Under the pieces are notes generated by a model. That model did no database searches and was not told the DNA's origin. It was given only the letters and a program-made list of their open reading frames with translations. The position numbers were made by a program, and so were the translations under genes. Below are positions 20,711-32,535 of a stretch of DNA of 64,000 nucleotides, in pieces. The DNA comes from Siderastrea siderea (taxonomy: Eukaryota; Cnidaria; Anthozoa; Scleractinia; Rhizangiidae), in contig OZ034970.1 in NCBI GenBank assembly GCA_964030785.1, positions 20,277,634 through 20,341,633 of the forward strand. Direction: 5' to 3'. How positions within the stretch are numbered: the first letter of the stretch is position 1; the number at the start of each line of letters is the position of its first letter.

Positions 20711-21890
20711 GTTTGGCAAACAGGAAATAAGTATGTTATGTTAATGGTGTCATGTCAGCAGGAGACTTCGTAACATGTGGGGTACCCCAAGGTTCAATCC
20801 TGGGCGCGTTACTCTTTCTGATTTACGTTAACGATATTCCTAAAAGTTTAAATTATGGAGAAGCGAAGTTATTTGCTGATGACTTTAATTTAACGTTCTT
20901 AGGCTGCAGTTTGCCTTCACTACAAGATAAAATGACCAAAGATCTTAAGGGTATAGCTTCTTGGCTGTCCATCAATAAGCTTACACTAAACGTGTTAAAA
21001 ACTGATTTCATGGTCATAGGTTCAAGACAAAGAGTAGCTAGTCTCGAGGGTGAGATAAACCTTTCTTTGTTTCACACTGAATTAGAGAGAGTACAATCTG
21101 TAAAAGGCCTAGGTGTCAATATTGATGAATACTTAACATGGGATAACCACATATTAAGTATAAGGCAGAAAGTCACCCGCAACTTAAGTATTCTAAAAAA
21201 GGCTAAACCTGTATTAAAAGTAGAAAACTCAATTGACATTTACCGGTCAATAATTGAACCTTGTTTCACATATTGTTGTATTGTTTGGGACACTATAGGT
21301 GAAACACAAATGGCTAATTTGCAAAAACTCCAAAACCGAGCAGCATGCATCATAACTGGTGCCTCTTATCTGAAAAGATCTTGTGAACTTCTTGCAGAAT
21401 TAGGGTGGTTGAATTTGGAGGCGATGAGACAGCGTCAAAAGGCTATCTTGGTGTTTAAAATATTAAACGGCCTGACCCCCCCGTATTTGTCTGAAATGTT
21501 TACACATAAGACCTCTTTTCAAAATTATGGACTGCGATCTTCGAAAATGAACCTTGAGCTTCCAAAATGTCGCGCAAACTATTACAAAAATAGTTTTGCT
21601 TTTTCTGGAGCTAAGCTATGGAATGATTTGCCTCCAAGTGTTAAAGATGGAAGTTCCCTTAAAAGGTTTGTGTGTAAACTGCACTCCTACACTACCGGCA
21701 CCAGCAATGCCTCAAAGTAATTACATATTATACTTATATCGCAGTATATTGTAATTAATTAATTAACTGTAATTAGTTTTACTGAGATAATATCGTGTAT
21801 GGATTTTATGTAAAACAAATTTTGATATGTATATTTTAATTTGATAAAATTCCGTGGGAAAATAAAAGATTCTATCTATCTATCTATCCT
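20711..21890 (+). mobile_element. 5'-truncated LINE with RT C-terminal region
   Basis: The frame 20,752-21,720 encodes 322 residues. It starts within the RT domain just before GVPQGSILGALLFLIYVNDI, continues through the catalytic FADDF (about 20,872-20,886), and ends in the thumb and C-terminal region common to CR1/jockey-like LINEs (RHSYLKRS-type block, AKLWNDLPP). An upstream in-frame TAA at about 20,730 interrupts the NRK-VCYVNG block. A 3' UTR and a (TCTA)n tail follow to about 21,890. The N-terminal RT and endonuclease are missing, as expected for 5' truncation. Confidence 0.88.
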
Positions 21891-22335
21891 TCGATCTACT
21901 GATCCATCGATCTATTGATCCACTGATCCATCGATCTACTGATCCACTGATCCATCGATCTATTGATCCACTGATCCATCGATCTACTGATCCACTGATC
22001 CATCGATCTACTGATCCACTGTTCCATCGAGCTACTGATCCCTTGATCTATTGATCCAGTGATCCATCGATCTACTGTCCATCGATCTGTTGATCCACAG
22101 ATCCATCGATCTACTGATCCACTGATCCATCGATCTACTGATCCACTGATCCATCGATCTACTGATCCACTAATCCATGGATCTACTGATCCTCTGACCC
22201 ATTGATCTACTGATCCTCTGATCCATCGATCTACTGATCCACTGATCCATCGATCTACTGATCCCTCGATATACTGATCTAAAATCTAACGATTCACTGA
22301 TCCATCGATCTAATGATCCACAGATCGCTGCGGAT

Positions 22336-22389
22336 TGAACAATAGATGCTGTGACGTCAGTTGTGTGGTTTTTACACCGTGGGCAACCC
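22336..22389. other. Junction between minisatellite and Penelope-like element
   Basis: A short unique sequence with a TGACGTCA palindrome at about 22,353. No gene is present. Confidence 0.3.
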
Positions 22390-23700
22390 AAAAATTTCCA
22401 ATGCGTGGTTAGTATCTTTGGTGCATGATGGTAAAGATTTAACGATAGGCACCATGATCCTGTCTAAGTAGCTAGAGATAAGTTCAGTCGGGCAACTACA
22501 AGCAGAAACAATTGGTCGGTCAGGATTGTTTAGCTTGTGAATTTTAGGTTTAAAGTAAATGCGTGAAGTCCTAGGAGTAGTAACAATGAGATTTTTAGCG
22601 GTCACTGGTAATTCTTGTTTGTCAATGAGATCCTGAATAGTGTTTTCACAGTTTTTGGGTTGGCTAAAGTGAGATCTTTGCCAACTTTGGCATAAAAAGA
22701 GGTAGCGGAAACTTGCCGAAAAGCGTCTTGTCGGTAAAGGTCGGTCTGCCAAGCAACTACCGCACCGCCTTTGTCGGCCGCTTTGATAACAACATCTTTG
22801 CGTTTACTAAGACTTTTGAGTGCTTCCCATTCTTCTGTAGAAAGGTTCCAGATTTTGGTGTTGTGCTTAAATTTAAGTTTTTGAATATTGCGACAGCAAA
22901 CTGGCCCTCCGGGAGGCTCCATTTAGATTTGCGAAAGTTGAGAGTTCCAAAAACATCTTTTTCAGAAGTGTTAGAGTTGTCCTCTTTGTCATGGAAAAAA
23001 GCTTTTAATTGAACACGGCGAAGGAATTTATCAACGTCTTGTTTAACTGAAATTCATCGGTTCGTTTGGCTACAGGAACAAAATTTAAACCCTTACTATG
23101 AACTGACCTTTTGGAGTCGGAAAATGGCAGATTTTCTGGAATGGTGACTACGGTGATGTTATTATGTTGAATGACAGTTCACTAGTAGCTGGAGGACCTA
23201 TTAATTGTTGAAGGTTTTGAGTTTTAATTTGGCAACGGTGGTTGAAAAGTTTGGAATTGAGTTCCTGTATTTTGGCGCGAATAGAATGTACTAAAACTGA
23301 TGGACAAATTTTGGAAAGTTAGTTGCAACACTGGAGGATTTGTTTGTCGAGATCGTCCCGTTTGTTGCACATAGCTCTGATAGTGATCCTCATGATATTA
23401 CTTGAAAAAAACATTTTGAGCACATTGAATTTTGTAAAGGTATTGCTGGTTGGAAGGCGAAAACATCGCTGCGTGAAAATTTGAGCAAAACCCTTTTGGA
23501 ATAACTTTGGATTCGAGGCAACGACCTATGAAGTTGATGTGACTACAAATCCTAGTTTTAGTGCAAATGAGAGTGGCTAAACGAAACCCTAAGCTGTTAC
23601 TAGTAGGAGGAAAAGGAATAAGGTAACTTACGATTCCCTGGCGTAGCTCCTTGGTGAGTGTCTTCAGGTTTGACATCTTTGGAAAGTTCAGTTTTAGTAC
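22390..23700 (-). pseudogene. Second Penelope-like element, N-terminal half, frameshifted
   Basis: Minus-strand frames in order: 23,676-23,398 (N-terminal region, SNLKTLTKELRQGIV and LESKVIPKGF), then decayed sequence with stops to about 22,950. Next come 22,922-22,602 (IKAADKGGAVVAW, a PLE hallmark) and 22,752-22,372 (FKPKIHKLNNPDRPIVSAC and the block ending NHALEIF). The element is cut at about 22,390, before the catalytic YVDD, so RT fingers are present but the palm and endonuclease are absent. It is the complementary half of the PLE at 4.4-5.5 kb but a different copy. Confidence 0.78.
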
Positions 23701-24064
23701 ATAATTTCTATTTGGCCCCTCGCCGAAAAAACCATGTCACAAACAAAAACAACCATAGTTGTGTGCTCCAAACAACAACACTGTAAACACTGAATAAAGA
23801 TAATCAAACGGTCCCCTACCAAAAGAATCCCGCCACTAAGAGAATCCTAACACCGCGCTGCAAACAATAATTACCGTATACTCATTATTTTCATTTTATC
23901 CTAACTACATGTAACTCCACCTTGAAGCAAACAGGCCAACCAACAAACCAGTGCCAGATGCTCTTTTTTAAATGGACTCCTTCTGGGCGAAGGCGATGCT
24001 AATGAAAGAAACGAAACTCTAGCACAATAAACTAGATTTAAACGTACCGGGTAGGAGTAATTAC

Positions 24065-24158
24065 CTGGTCGTAGCGGCTGTGCCGGTGGTGCTGGTCTTG
24101 CTGGATCCGCAATTTGTGCTGGATGCGCGGGCTGAACAGGCATCTGTGAATCTGCCAT
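24065..24158 (-). CDS. Candidate Pro/Ala-rich first exon
   Basis: An ATG at 24,158 (minus) starts a 31-codon segment beginning MADSQMPVQPAHPAQ. It ends at a consensus donor CAG/GTAATT (exon end 24,065, phase 1). In style it resembles the exon at 4,225-4,344, but the phase differs. No acceptor partner is identified; the next sequence in this direction is the Penelope-like element. It could be an orphaned 5' end of a retroelement. Confidence 0.3.
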
Positions 24159-24967
24159 TACAGTCTTTAAAGCTTCTCACAAATGACTCGCTTGAAATTC
24201 GTGGAGATTAACCCAGAGCTGCAATCTTCTCTCGTGGGCGCGTGATCAAGTTTGAATAGCAGAATGCAGTGAGAATCATCTTTTAAACTTATTCCACCTC
24301 CCTAGAGAACACCAATCTCACAGGAATGCATTAAAACTAGATTGGGTGTGAATACCTCTATGATGTAATCTTCACGCTTCATTGTGAGTATTGAGAATAG
24401 AACTGATGTCTTGAATTACCTTTTAGATCACAGAGTTTTCTTCGGGTTTTTGTTCGTTTTCTGCGAAGATTAATGTGATAATGTTGACCTCAGCATATTA
24501 AGTGAATGGAAGTATTATTGCAAACATTACGTTGTTTTCTATTCAAAGACTTCGGATATTTTTATTCTTTCTCACCTGAGTGACCATGCTTTCACACGTG
24601 TGAAGGAAAAGAAACGAATTTGCTTGCAATAAAGTACCGAGAAATACTCACTGCATCGTGGTAATCTCTATTACAAATCGGGCCTTTAAATGCAGAGTAT
24701 TTTCCTGTTTCAATCATCTTTATAGGCCTTTTAAAACCGCAGTGACTCCTTTCCTGATTTGCTCTAGGTAGTGTTTTTGTAGCTCCCTTCTTCCAACAAC
24801 AAACTACAAAGTGTCCACATGCCCCACAGTTACCACACTCTATCTCTTGCTGGACAGCAAGCATCTCTTGCAAAGTGGCCAAATGATTGCACTTGTAACA
24901 CCTTTGTGATTGATCTGACTCGGGCTTCTGTGTCTTGAAGCTCCTCCCACCTTTCTTTCCGGGGATG

Positions 24968-25757
24968 CACAATGTGCGAGCCAGCGAGGCAACAAGGCAT
25001 GCGAGGCACAAATGACTCGTTTCCAGTTTTTCTTTCCCGTTCTTTCGCTGTTCATTTGCGTGCAAGCACAACTTCGATCATCTTTAGTAGAGTTTTTTGG
25101 ATCAATCGACCTCAATCGTCGCTTTTATCGTCGCCATCCTTTTGTGAAGGTATGTTTTTCTCATTACATACAATTTTTGACGAACGTTGTTATATTAATG
25201 TTTTATTTATTACAACATTTGCATTTGCATTTGCATGCACTCGCTGAATATCATTTACATGCAAAACAGATGACAAATAGACGACTTCAAAGCCTAATGG
25301 AAGCCAGCAAAAGTGGGCTCACTTTGTGTTACAATCCGCCGACGGTGAACAATCACTGCTTCTACCGCTGTTTGGCGAAATCATTGAAAAATCGCAGAGG
25401 ATGATGTGGTGGAAATGTTGGAATCATACATGATTTCAAATCGAGTGATTTCCTGCACAAACAAGGTACAATTCTCTCCACAGTGGTTTAAAAATAGTAC
25501 GCTCAACGCTTAAATAATTCAGGTGTGTGTAAGAAAGGGGGTTTTAGATGTACGGTACACAGGGGGATTTTAAATTACTTTTGGTATGGAATATCGGTCC
25601 ATTCTTAATAAAAGTCGCTACAGTCTTCTCGATTAGTCTTGTTCTTGTTCAGTCTTGTTTTTTCCATGCCTCGCATGTTTTGTTCATGCCTCGCACGTTT
25701 TGTTCATGCCTCACATGTCTGCCTCGCATGCCTTGCTGCCTCGCTGGCTCGCATATT
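24968..25757. mobile_element. About 790-bp insertion with 34-bp inverted ends
   Basis: The left end (about 24,965-25,005) and the inverted right end (about 25,715-25,760) share ACAATRTGCGAGCCAGCGAG followed by GCARCAAGGCATGCGAGGCA. The right end continues with three GCATG-containing variants (CCTCGCATGTTTTGTTCATG type). Removal would rejoin the two halves of the gag remnant, so it inserted into gag. I could not find a clean target duplication. It contains the OTU-like fragment at 25,260-25,475. Confidence 0.65.
25260..25475 (+). pseudogene. OTU-like fragment
   Basis: The frame includes YNPPTVNNHCFYRCLAKSLK, which fits the N-terminal catalytic block of OTU proteases (Cys preceded by Asn, followed by an aromatic). 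After a stop at about 25,402 a related frame reads VVEMLESYMISNRV. It is a single exon at most, with no His block. It lies inside the inverted-repeat insertion. Confidence 0.4.
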
Positions 25758-26458
25758 GTATACAACCTTTCTTTCCTTTGTTTTCACTCTGTCCCCTCCC
25801 TTTTTTTTGGAATTTCTGCTGCTTGATGGAGTCGACTTGTCCTGGCTGGTGTGCTAAGGGCTTATCCATAGACTTCATTTGTTCATTAACTGCTTCATGG
25901 GCTCTTGCAATATCCTGTAAATCTGTTAATTTGGCATTAGGTTTCTCCAGGAACTTCCGTCTGAGCTTTTGGTCCTGGCATTTTTCAATCAACTGATCCC
26001 GGATCGTTTCATCTACGTCTGTGAAGTCACATGTAATGGCCTTCTGCCTCAGCCTGCACACGAACAGCTCAACTGATCTATTTTCTCTCCGTTCTGCTGC
26101 TCCATTTGTCTGAACACATGCCTTTCAAAGGGAACATTAACTTTCCAGAATCTTTACAACGTCCTTGTAGGGCTTCAATTCCTCCTCGGTGCCCGCTAGC
26201 GTATAGAATAAATCCTGCAGTTCTGCTCTTACGGTGTGTAACAGTAGTGCCACTTTCTGTCGATCACTTGAAACCCCTTTCGCCAGCAAATACAGCTCGA
26301 ATGAAAGCTTCCAGTGCTTCCAATGTACTGATAAGTTGTCCTCATCGTACTTCAGTCGCCAAAAATTAGGACGGTTGAGCTGCCTGACTTGCAGTTTACT
26401 GGCTCGCCTCCGAGGTACCCGCCGAGCGCTCATCTGGATTGCCCATGTTTCTCCTTGA

Positions 26459-27015
26459 AATCTCCGTTGTAGCACGCGAATCTTCCAAAATAACAACTCA
26501 CAAAGGCAGAACGACTAACACCCTCATCGCCAATGTGCTGTTCGTGGGTGGATGGACACACAAACCGTCCAAGATGGCCGCCAAAAATAACTAAAACCCA
26601 GAGTGCCTTGCGGTTTACACAATTGTCTTACATGAAGTACTTATCGTATGAACACTACATACAGGTTTCTTTTAAAAAGATCACCCAAACTTTCACGTTG
26701 TGGAGCTGTCTAACATTCAAGGGTACACACTTGAATTGGTAGAATAAGAGGGATGATATTGCAGTGATTAGTGACGGTTGAAACTGTAATCATCCTATTT
26801 GATTTGTAGGCTAAGCTGGAAAACGTAACATGCTAACACAGTTTAAACTATAAGCAAACATAAACAAAGTAAACATACAGGTAAATACTAGCGCCGATAC
26901 AGTTATTATAATGTTACCTTCGGTGTCCAAAACGACTTCGGTGTTTGGAGTAAAGTGAAACAGCAGCATGCTCCGCATTTCAGCATTTAGTTCAGTCTTA
27001 GTTGGGTGATGCAAA
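26459..27015. other. Intergenic stretch, nothing recognised
   Basis: No supported coding frame. The sequence CCAAGATGGCCGCC at about 26,570 could belong to a promoter or leader, but this is weak. Confidence 0.3.
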
Positions 27016-27811
27016 CTATTGTGATTGTGCAGCAGCGATTTCCTCTTCTTTCACATTCCTTGTGCGGCCATTCTCGTTTTTGCATTTCAGAATTGCAGGA
27101 TAGGCGATTAAAACCTTGCCGGAGGCTAGCTTTGTCTGCAAATGTTTCCTGACTTTCTCTAGTTCCTTCCTTTTCTCTCTCGTTTTCTTACCAAAATCTT
27201 TGCTCATTTCAATAAGCTTCACTTTGAAGGGATTATTCTTGAGTGAAGAAGCCGCATTTTTCAGCAATGACATTTTGTCCATGTAGCACAAGAAGGCAAC
27301 GTGAATGGGTCTAGGTGGTTTTCCTTCTGTCCTGTTTTCCAGGAGGTGTACGGTGAGCCCATTCGATTTCTAGCTTCTGGTCCTCTTCGTGTGTAATACC
27401 CATGTGCTCAGCAATGAAATTCTGGATGAAGGCGACACAGCCACCATTTTCGCTATTTTCGGGGATGTGAAAGAACACAAGGTTGTTCCGTTTCTATCTA
27501 TTTACAAGGTCTTCAATGGCATCTTCGAGGTCTTGGACACGTGCGTTGACAGCTTTGTTGGCAATGCTGTGTTTGAGCTCTTCAACGTCTTCATTCAACG
27601 AGGTGAGGCTTTTTTCGAAGCTGCTGAACTTTTCTTTGGACAATATTTCTGCTTCAATCCTGCCCAAGCGCTCACTGATTTGCGACAAAATGTCTAGCTT
27701 CTCCACGATGGTTTGCAAGGATACAGCGTTTTCTCCTTCACTGCTCGATAGGCGGTTTTGACGAGCCCGTTTTTCCTTAGGTCTTGTCATTTCCTTTTCT
27801 GATACGTTCAT
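27016..27811 (-). pseudogene. L1/Tx1-type LINE ORF1 protein, frameshifted
   Basis: Minus-strand frames in order: 27,811-27,494 gives a basic N-terminus and a coiled coil with heptads (EKLDILSQISERLGRIEAEI, then a SSFEKSL region). A frame shifted at about 27,494 reads NNLVFFHIPE to KTT, an RRM-like domain. A third frame, 27,291-27,016, gives the C-terminal domain (RPIHVAFLCYMDKM, then EMSKDFGKKTREKR). This order (coiled coil, RRM, CTD) is that of Transposase_22-type ORF1p, an RNA-binding chaperone. No ORF2 is seen downstream on the left, so it is a remnant. Confidence 0.72.
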
Positions 27812-30373
27812 GTACTTCTTATTTCGTTATGGCCGATTACTAAGACTTCAACAGCCTAAAAACGTGTGCTGGACGTGGATCATTTCGAACGTCTACTCCA
27901 TCCGGCTGCGCATGTCCATTCTCAATTCTGTTCACTGATAATTGAACCCACTCCCACCTCTAAGGCCGGAGTTATCTTGTACTTCAATACCTATCATCTC
28001 TCTACACGTTCTACATACACCTGAATGATAAAGAAATGCATCTAGGCTTTCATCGATAACCTGACTAATATGAGGACAGACCACAATCAAATATAAAGCT
28101 TACCCGAAACAACTTGTACGAACGATCCAGTCTCCTAAAATATAATTTCAGTTTCCTTTTTTCCCAGACCTCTTTCGCCTTTTGGCCAGCCTCCTTTCCC
28201 TTTGCCATGGTTGGAAATTATTTCTGGAACCCCGCACCTTGTGCTTGACCCTCTTGTCCACCCTGTTCCTAGTTTTGCATGATGGCTGAGACATATCGTC
28301 ATTGTACATATGCATTCGTTTTTAGTAAACGTTGCTACTCGGCATAAAATAAGGTCTATCTCATCTTCAGGCCTGGTAAACTTGAAAGACGATTTATTAC
28401 TTGTGATATTCTTGGTGCCAGAAAGTAAGGGAACAATTTCAGTGTCACGCTTTCAATCTGTAATGTTATACCCACACACTCCACCACCAAGAGACTTGAA
28501 CGAACAGTAACCTTCTATCTTGTGCGTAACAAAGTTGATCGTGTGTGTGTACCATTTTATATATCATTTGTGAGAAAAAGTTCGAAGTCCCTACTCTGAG
28601 CAAACAATGGGCCCCAGCTAATTAGCACAACCGGGTTTTGTTTACTTAAGGCTAGCTATTTTAGCAGGTACTAAATTTTCCGAGAAGCAAACACTGCACA
28701 AGTATAGCAGTTTAGGAGATTTCGATGTTCTGGACTCGGTGTTTTGAAGAGGTTTAATAACCTTAGCGAGCAGACGTAGCATTTTTAGCTGTTTTATGTT
28801 TGGAAATTGCTATTTGCATGCTCACAACACAGGTGCACGCCGAGTTTGTATTACATTTTCCTGCATTTTAGCATGGAATGTTGTGGAGCATCAAGGTATC
28901 GCTAATATTGTGTTGTATTTTGGTCTGTTACAAGTTTTTCAAAACCTAAGCCTTTAAGATGATTCTCTTCAATTGCATTAGGCATCCTTTCTGCGCATCA
29001 TTTCTTCCTTTGGAACTTTATTGGTTTTCTATGAAAACTGAGCTGTTCAGAGAAATAAATGATCGTTTTCTCCTAAACGAGCTCGGTGACGCCCATTTTT
29101 TAAAACATAAATTCAAATGGCATACCGTCTAGTACAATATATCATTTTGAGAAAAGTTAAAAATTCTGCTTTGAGATATTTTTATTTAAATGCCGAAAAG
29201 AACACGTCTTTAGGTGCAGCAGGGTATGTACGCTCGCCGCATTTTTTGAAATTTATTTCATAATCTTGATTCCTGTTCAACTAAAATAGTATACAATACA
29301 AGATAATTGTCTGTTTTGTTGAACTGCTCCAATATTTCAATACAAGCAATGACTTTTCAAAGCAATTAAAGTTCTCATTTCTGATTACTAGGGTTTCTCA
29401 GTAAAACCTTGCGGATCGTATAGTTGCTATTAATGGTTATCCATTTTGTGGAAAACCAAGCGCGGTGACCCCTATTTTTTATTGCATTTTTGAAAGGTTC
29501 TAAACATAATTACCAACTGGACCAAGTTTTAGAAAATTTTAAGTATTCCTTCTATTTCGGTGGAATCACCTTAAGAAGCAGAGCAGTTTTTGCCCTTTCT
29601 CTACTCCCTAATTTTATATTCATTCTTTGATTTGCATTGCGTGATAACTCTACATACTGAACACTGACTACGTGAGCGGCGATATGTGTGTAGTCCTTAT
29701 TTTGGCAATTTGACTATTTTTGTGTGTGTGTGGACGGGAAACCGAGTATAACACTCACAATCATCTGAACCGATGAATACGATGCCACAGTGCAGAATAG
29801 AACAGTGTAAAACAAAGGCTGGTGTTCGACCGTTACAATACATGGAGTGTGGTGTCCATTGGACGTAACATCAACAGAACTAAAATACGGCGAATGACAA
29901 GCAAGACACACTAAAAAGGCTCTGGATCTGTCCTTTACTGCAAATGAGGTTGGAGCATTTTGAAGTGTTTCTCTAACTGCCTTTTTCAATCTCGTGGGTT
30001 GAAACATATTAACATATGTGCAAGACTCGCGAATCGAATGTTGACGGAGAATGGTCAAATAACTGCATTTTAAAGGACTTTGAAAAGCTCTCACGTCGCT
30101 CTCAATCATTTGTCCAAAGAAACTTTTACAGTATTATTGAGAACATGTTTTCGTAACTTAATTGCCAGAAGCTTAATCGATTTGAAGGTTTAGCACATGG
30201 TCAACATTAATCTTATTCAGCAAGTACTTTTCCAGACAATAAATGTATGCTATTAAAATTAAATTATTGTAAACACTAAGACCAACGGAGTAGCTACTAA
30301 AATCATTTTTGTTGATCTTAGAAGATCCAAAGAAAGGATTTAAGTGTTTTAAGGTCGGCAGTTATTTGTTTTT
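27812..30373. other. Intergenic stretch; one doubtful frame
   Basis: AT-rich, without clear genes. A minus-strand frame at 29,714-30,109 (131 codons, includes KKAVRETLQNAP and RSRAFLVCLACHSPYF) has no domain I recognise; it may be chance or a single exon. Confidence 0.3.
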
Positions 30374-30745
30374 TACGGTGGCCCACAACTGTCACGGAAA
30401 AATCTTTTTCATCACCGCAAAATCATTTTGGCCACGGCAAAATCATTTTGGCCATGGCAAAATCTTTTTTGTCTCGGCAAAATCATTTTGGCCACGGCAA
30501 AATCATTTTCAACCACGGAACAATCATTTTTGTGCTCGCGTGACCTCTGTCCGCAAGGTGTTATGGGAGTTAATCAACTATGGCGGAGAACTGACTCGCA
30601 GTTTCGTGACTCGTAGATGTTTTGCCCAAGCTGTGGTGCAGGAGTGCCTCTGAATGCGAATTTCTGTGTGCAGTGTGGACAAAGTAAGTTGTATTTGGTT
30701 TATGAATGCATTTAGATGCACAGAATGCAGCTTTAACTGTTTTTT
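30374..30745 (+). repeat. Left terminal inverted repeat with 20-bp array and exon 1
   Basis: The order is: terminal 22 bp; five to six variants of CAAAATCATTTTGGCCACGG (about 30,396-30,527); a leader GTGACCTCTGTCCGCAAGG to the ATG; the zinc-ribbon exon; its donor; and about 60 bp of intron. The right arm (38,500-38,752) matches from the last array unit to the intron start. Identity ends at about 30,745. Confidence 0.85.
30617..30683 (+). CDS. Zinc-ribbon first exon of the HECT-like gene
   Basis: 67 nt from the ATG at 30,617 to the donor GTAAGT at 30,684 encode 22 residues beginning MFCPSCGAGV, with two CxxC pairs (CPSC and CVQC), a minimal zinc ribbon. The exon ends in phase 1. Joining to the acceptor at 32,535 restores an in-frame Ser codon and leads into the HECT gene. 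An almost identical exon is in the right arm. Confidence 0.75.
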
Positions 30746-32535
30746 ATTCTGCAACGGACTCAAACCAAGTGCATGGACTCCAGCTGTCACTTGAGGACTA
30801 GATGGTTTGGATAACTCATACAATCAGACCTTAGTATCACTTCACAAGCTATATTTAACAGCAGGTGGCTACTTGTTAACGTGATTCTATCGTAAGGTTT
30901 AGTTAAAAACAACATTCCTCGTGGAAATCCCGCCCTCTTCCCACTTCCCAACGTTTAGACTTTGCAGTTTGGGTTTGCCCAAAACTCAGATCACAACAGA
31001 ACACCCCATGCAAAGCTCATATTGTAGGCCACATAATTAAGCCAGTACACTTTCTAACTAACAGATTTGTCAAAGCTTTTGTACTAAGAGCAAGTCTGAG
31101 GAGAATTTGGTAGTGTTTAGAGTAGTAACTTTAATCAGACCTGTCAACCTGAAAAAACGGAAAACCTGGCGGAGGTGGCCGAAAAACCTGGAGATTTTGG
31201 ACATAAAGAAATGAAATTTACTTGTGTCCATGGCCTAAAACGTTGACAAAATAGAGGAAAATGTTTTCAGTGTCAATAAATGCTTCCATCTTGTCTAAGG
31301 ATCTATTACTTTACCTATCGGTGCGTATACCTTACCTATCTATTCGCCTGCTGGCCATTTTGGAATTTGCTTTTGAGATTGTTGCCCACCTTGTCAGGTG
31401 ATCAACTATAATCATAATTTATTTGGTGGACACCGAATACATGGAAACTGTGCGGCTCTCAGAACTTGGTGGCTGTGGAGAGCTAAATTGTTTTAGTTTA
31501 TTTGCCATTTTCAAGCTATGACAAGAGTTAGAGTGTGTATTTTAGAACTTATACTACACAAAGAGGAGAATTTTATAAGCATTTTTTTTCAAATTGGTGT
31601 AAGCAGATTGTTTGTTTCCTATATGTCACCATCTACAATGTCTGTAAAGAGGTGTAGGTGCAAGACATAATGTATCTATCCACGTGTACAACTGTTGTAC
31701 ATAGATAATGAATTAGTGGAGAAAGCACTTTGATTTCACCTGATCCCCATTCATCCATCACCATTAGTTTATTCCCCCAATATAAATCCCTTATTTTGTG
31801 ACTTAAAAGTGACTTCAGAAAGTCTACCTTTGTCTTCAGTGTTGTGCGTAGGAACGCCATGTAGAAATATAAGTGATAAGAATTAAAGTTATCAAAGAGA
31901 GCACCCAGCAACTGAATTATATCAAGTAAACATTCATAGGAAAAGATGATCAGTTCATATACAGTCATGTCCTTTCTTCTCCTAACGTTTGAATGTGGTA
32001 GAAGAAATCACAGAACTTTCTCTTTTATGTTTGGTTTAATGTGTTTCAAAATAATAATAAAAAAATACATGCTTTAATGTGATTCAAGGCAGAAGGTGTT
32101 TTCTCAGGCTTGCTTTACTGAAAACGTCCTTCATGAAAAAAAATGCAATTCATTTGCTGGTCAAATATGGATGGTTATTTCATAGTTTTAAGTTCATTAT
32201 GTTGTAAACATTTTACTGCAAATAACTCTGCCCTAAAATTAACAATGTTAATATGTATTTCAAATTTGAGTAGTAATATTTTTGGCCAAGATATCTCAAG
32301 AGAAGTACACACATTAAAAGACGTACTCTGTGGAGTAATCCTTAACTATAAGGAGAATTTTCACGCACTCCCATAAGTGAGAAAACAAGTTCCAGTAAAC
32401 TGCTTCACAAAGAAGACCAGAAAACCAAATTTCCTAGGCAAGAAAAGTCATGTTGCCGAATATATCAATACACTGTAACAGTTCAAACAGTACTTAGCCT
32501 TCATGTCATAGAATTTTTGTGTAATTTCTACTCAG
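30684..32535 (+). other. Intron 1 of the HECT-like gene
   Basis: GT at 30,684 and CTACTCAG at 32,528-32,535 bound a 1.85-kb non-coding segment. Nothing else is recognised in it. Confidence 0.6.

Larger units (their letters stand above)
19415..22335. repeat. 24-bp minisatellite (GATC-rich), three blocks
   Basis: The unit GATCTACTGATCCACTGATC plus CATC recurs with variants in blocks at about 19,415-19,480, 20,435-20,710 and 21,889-22,335. The blocks are separated by two LINE insertions (19,480-20,435 and 20,711-21,890). Because 24 is a multiple of three, the array gives open frames of the repetitive form DRWISGSVDQW on the minus strand; these are not genes. Each unit carries three GATC sites. 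Confidence 0.92.
24590..26458 (-). pseudogene. Decayed gypsy-like gag interrupted by an insertion
   Basis: On the minus strand the segment from about 26,434 encodes a gypsy-type capsid start (NFWRLKYDEDNLSVHWKHW, then ELYLLAKG) to 26,137. A frameshifted continuation is at 26,061-25,760 (FTDVDETIRDQLIEKC, then KLTDLQDIARAHE). After the insertion at 24,968-25,757 the nucleocapsid resumes with RCYKCNH and a second knuckle CGNCGACGHFVVCC at about 24,790-24,831. Several frame breaks occur, and no pol is found on the left side. This is a nonfunctional remnant. Confidence 0.72.

Noticed and set aside
20435..22335. CRISPR-like array
   Set aside because: Units are contiguous without unique spacers and the genome is eukaryotic; this is a minisatellite.
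30396..30527. CRISPR-like or host regulatory repeats
   Set aside because: The 20-bp units have no spacers and recur inverted at the other transposon end, so they belong to the terminal repeat.
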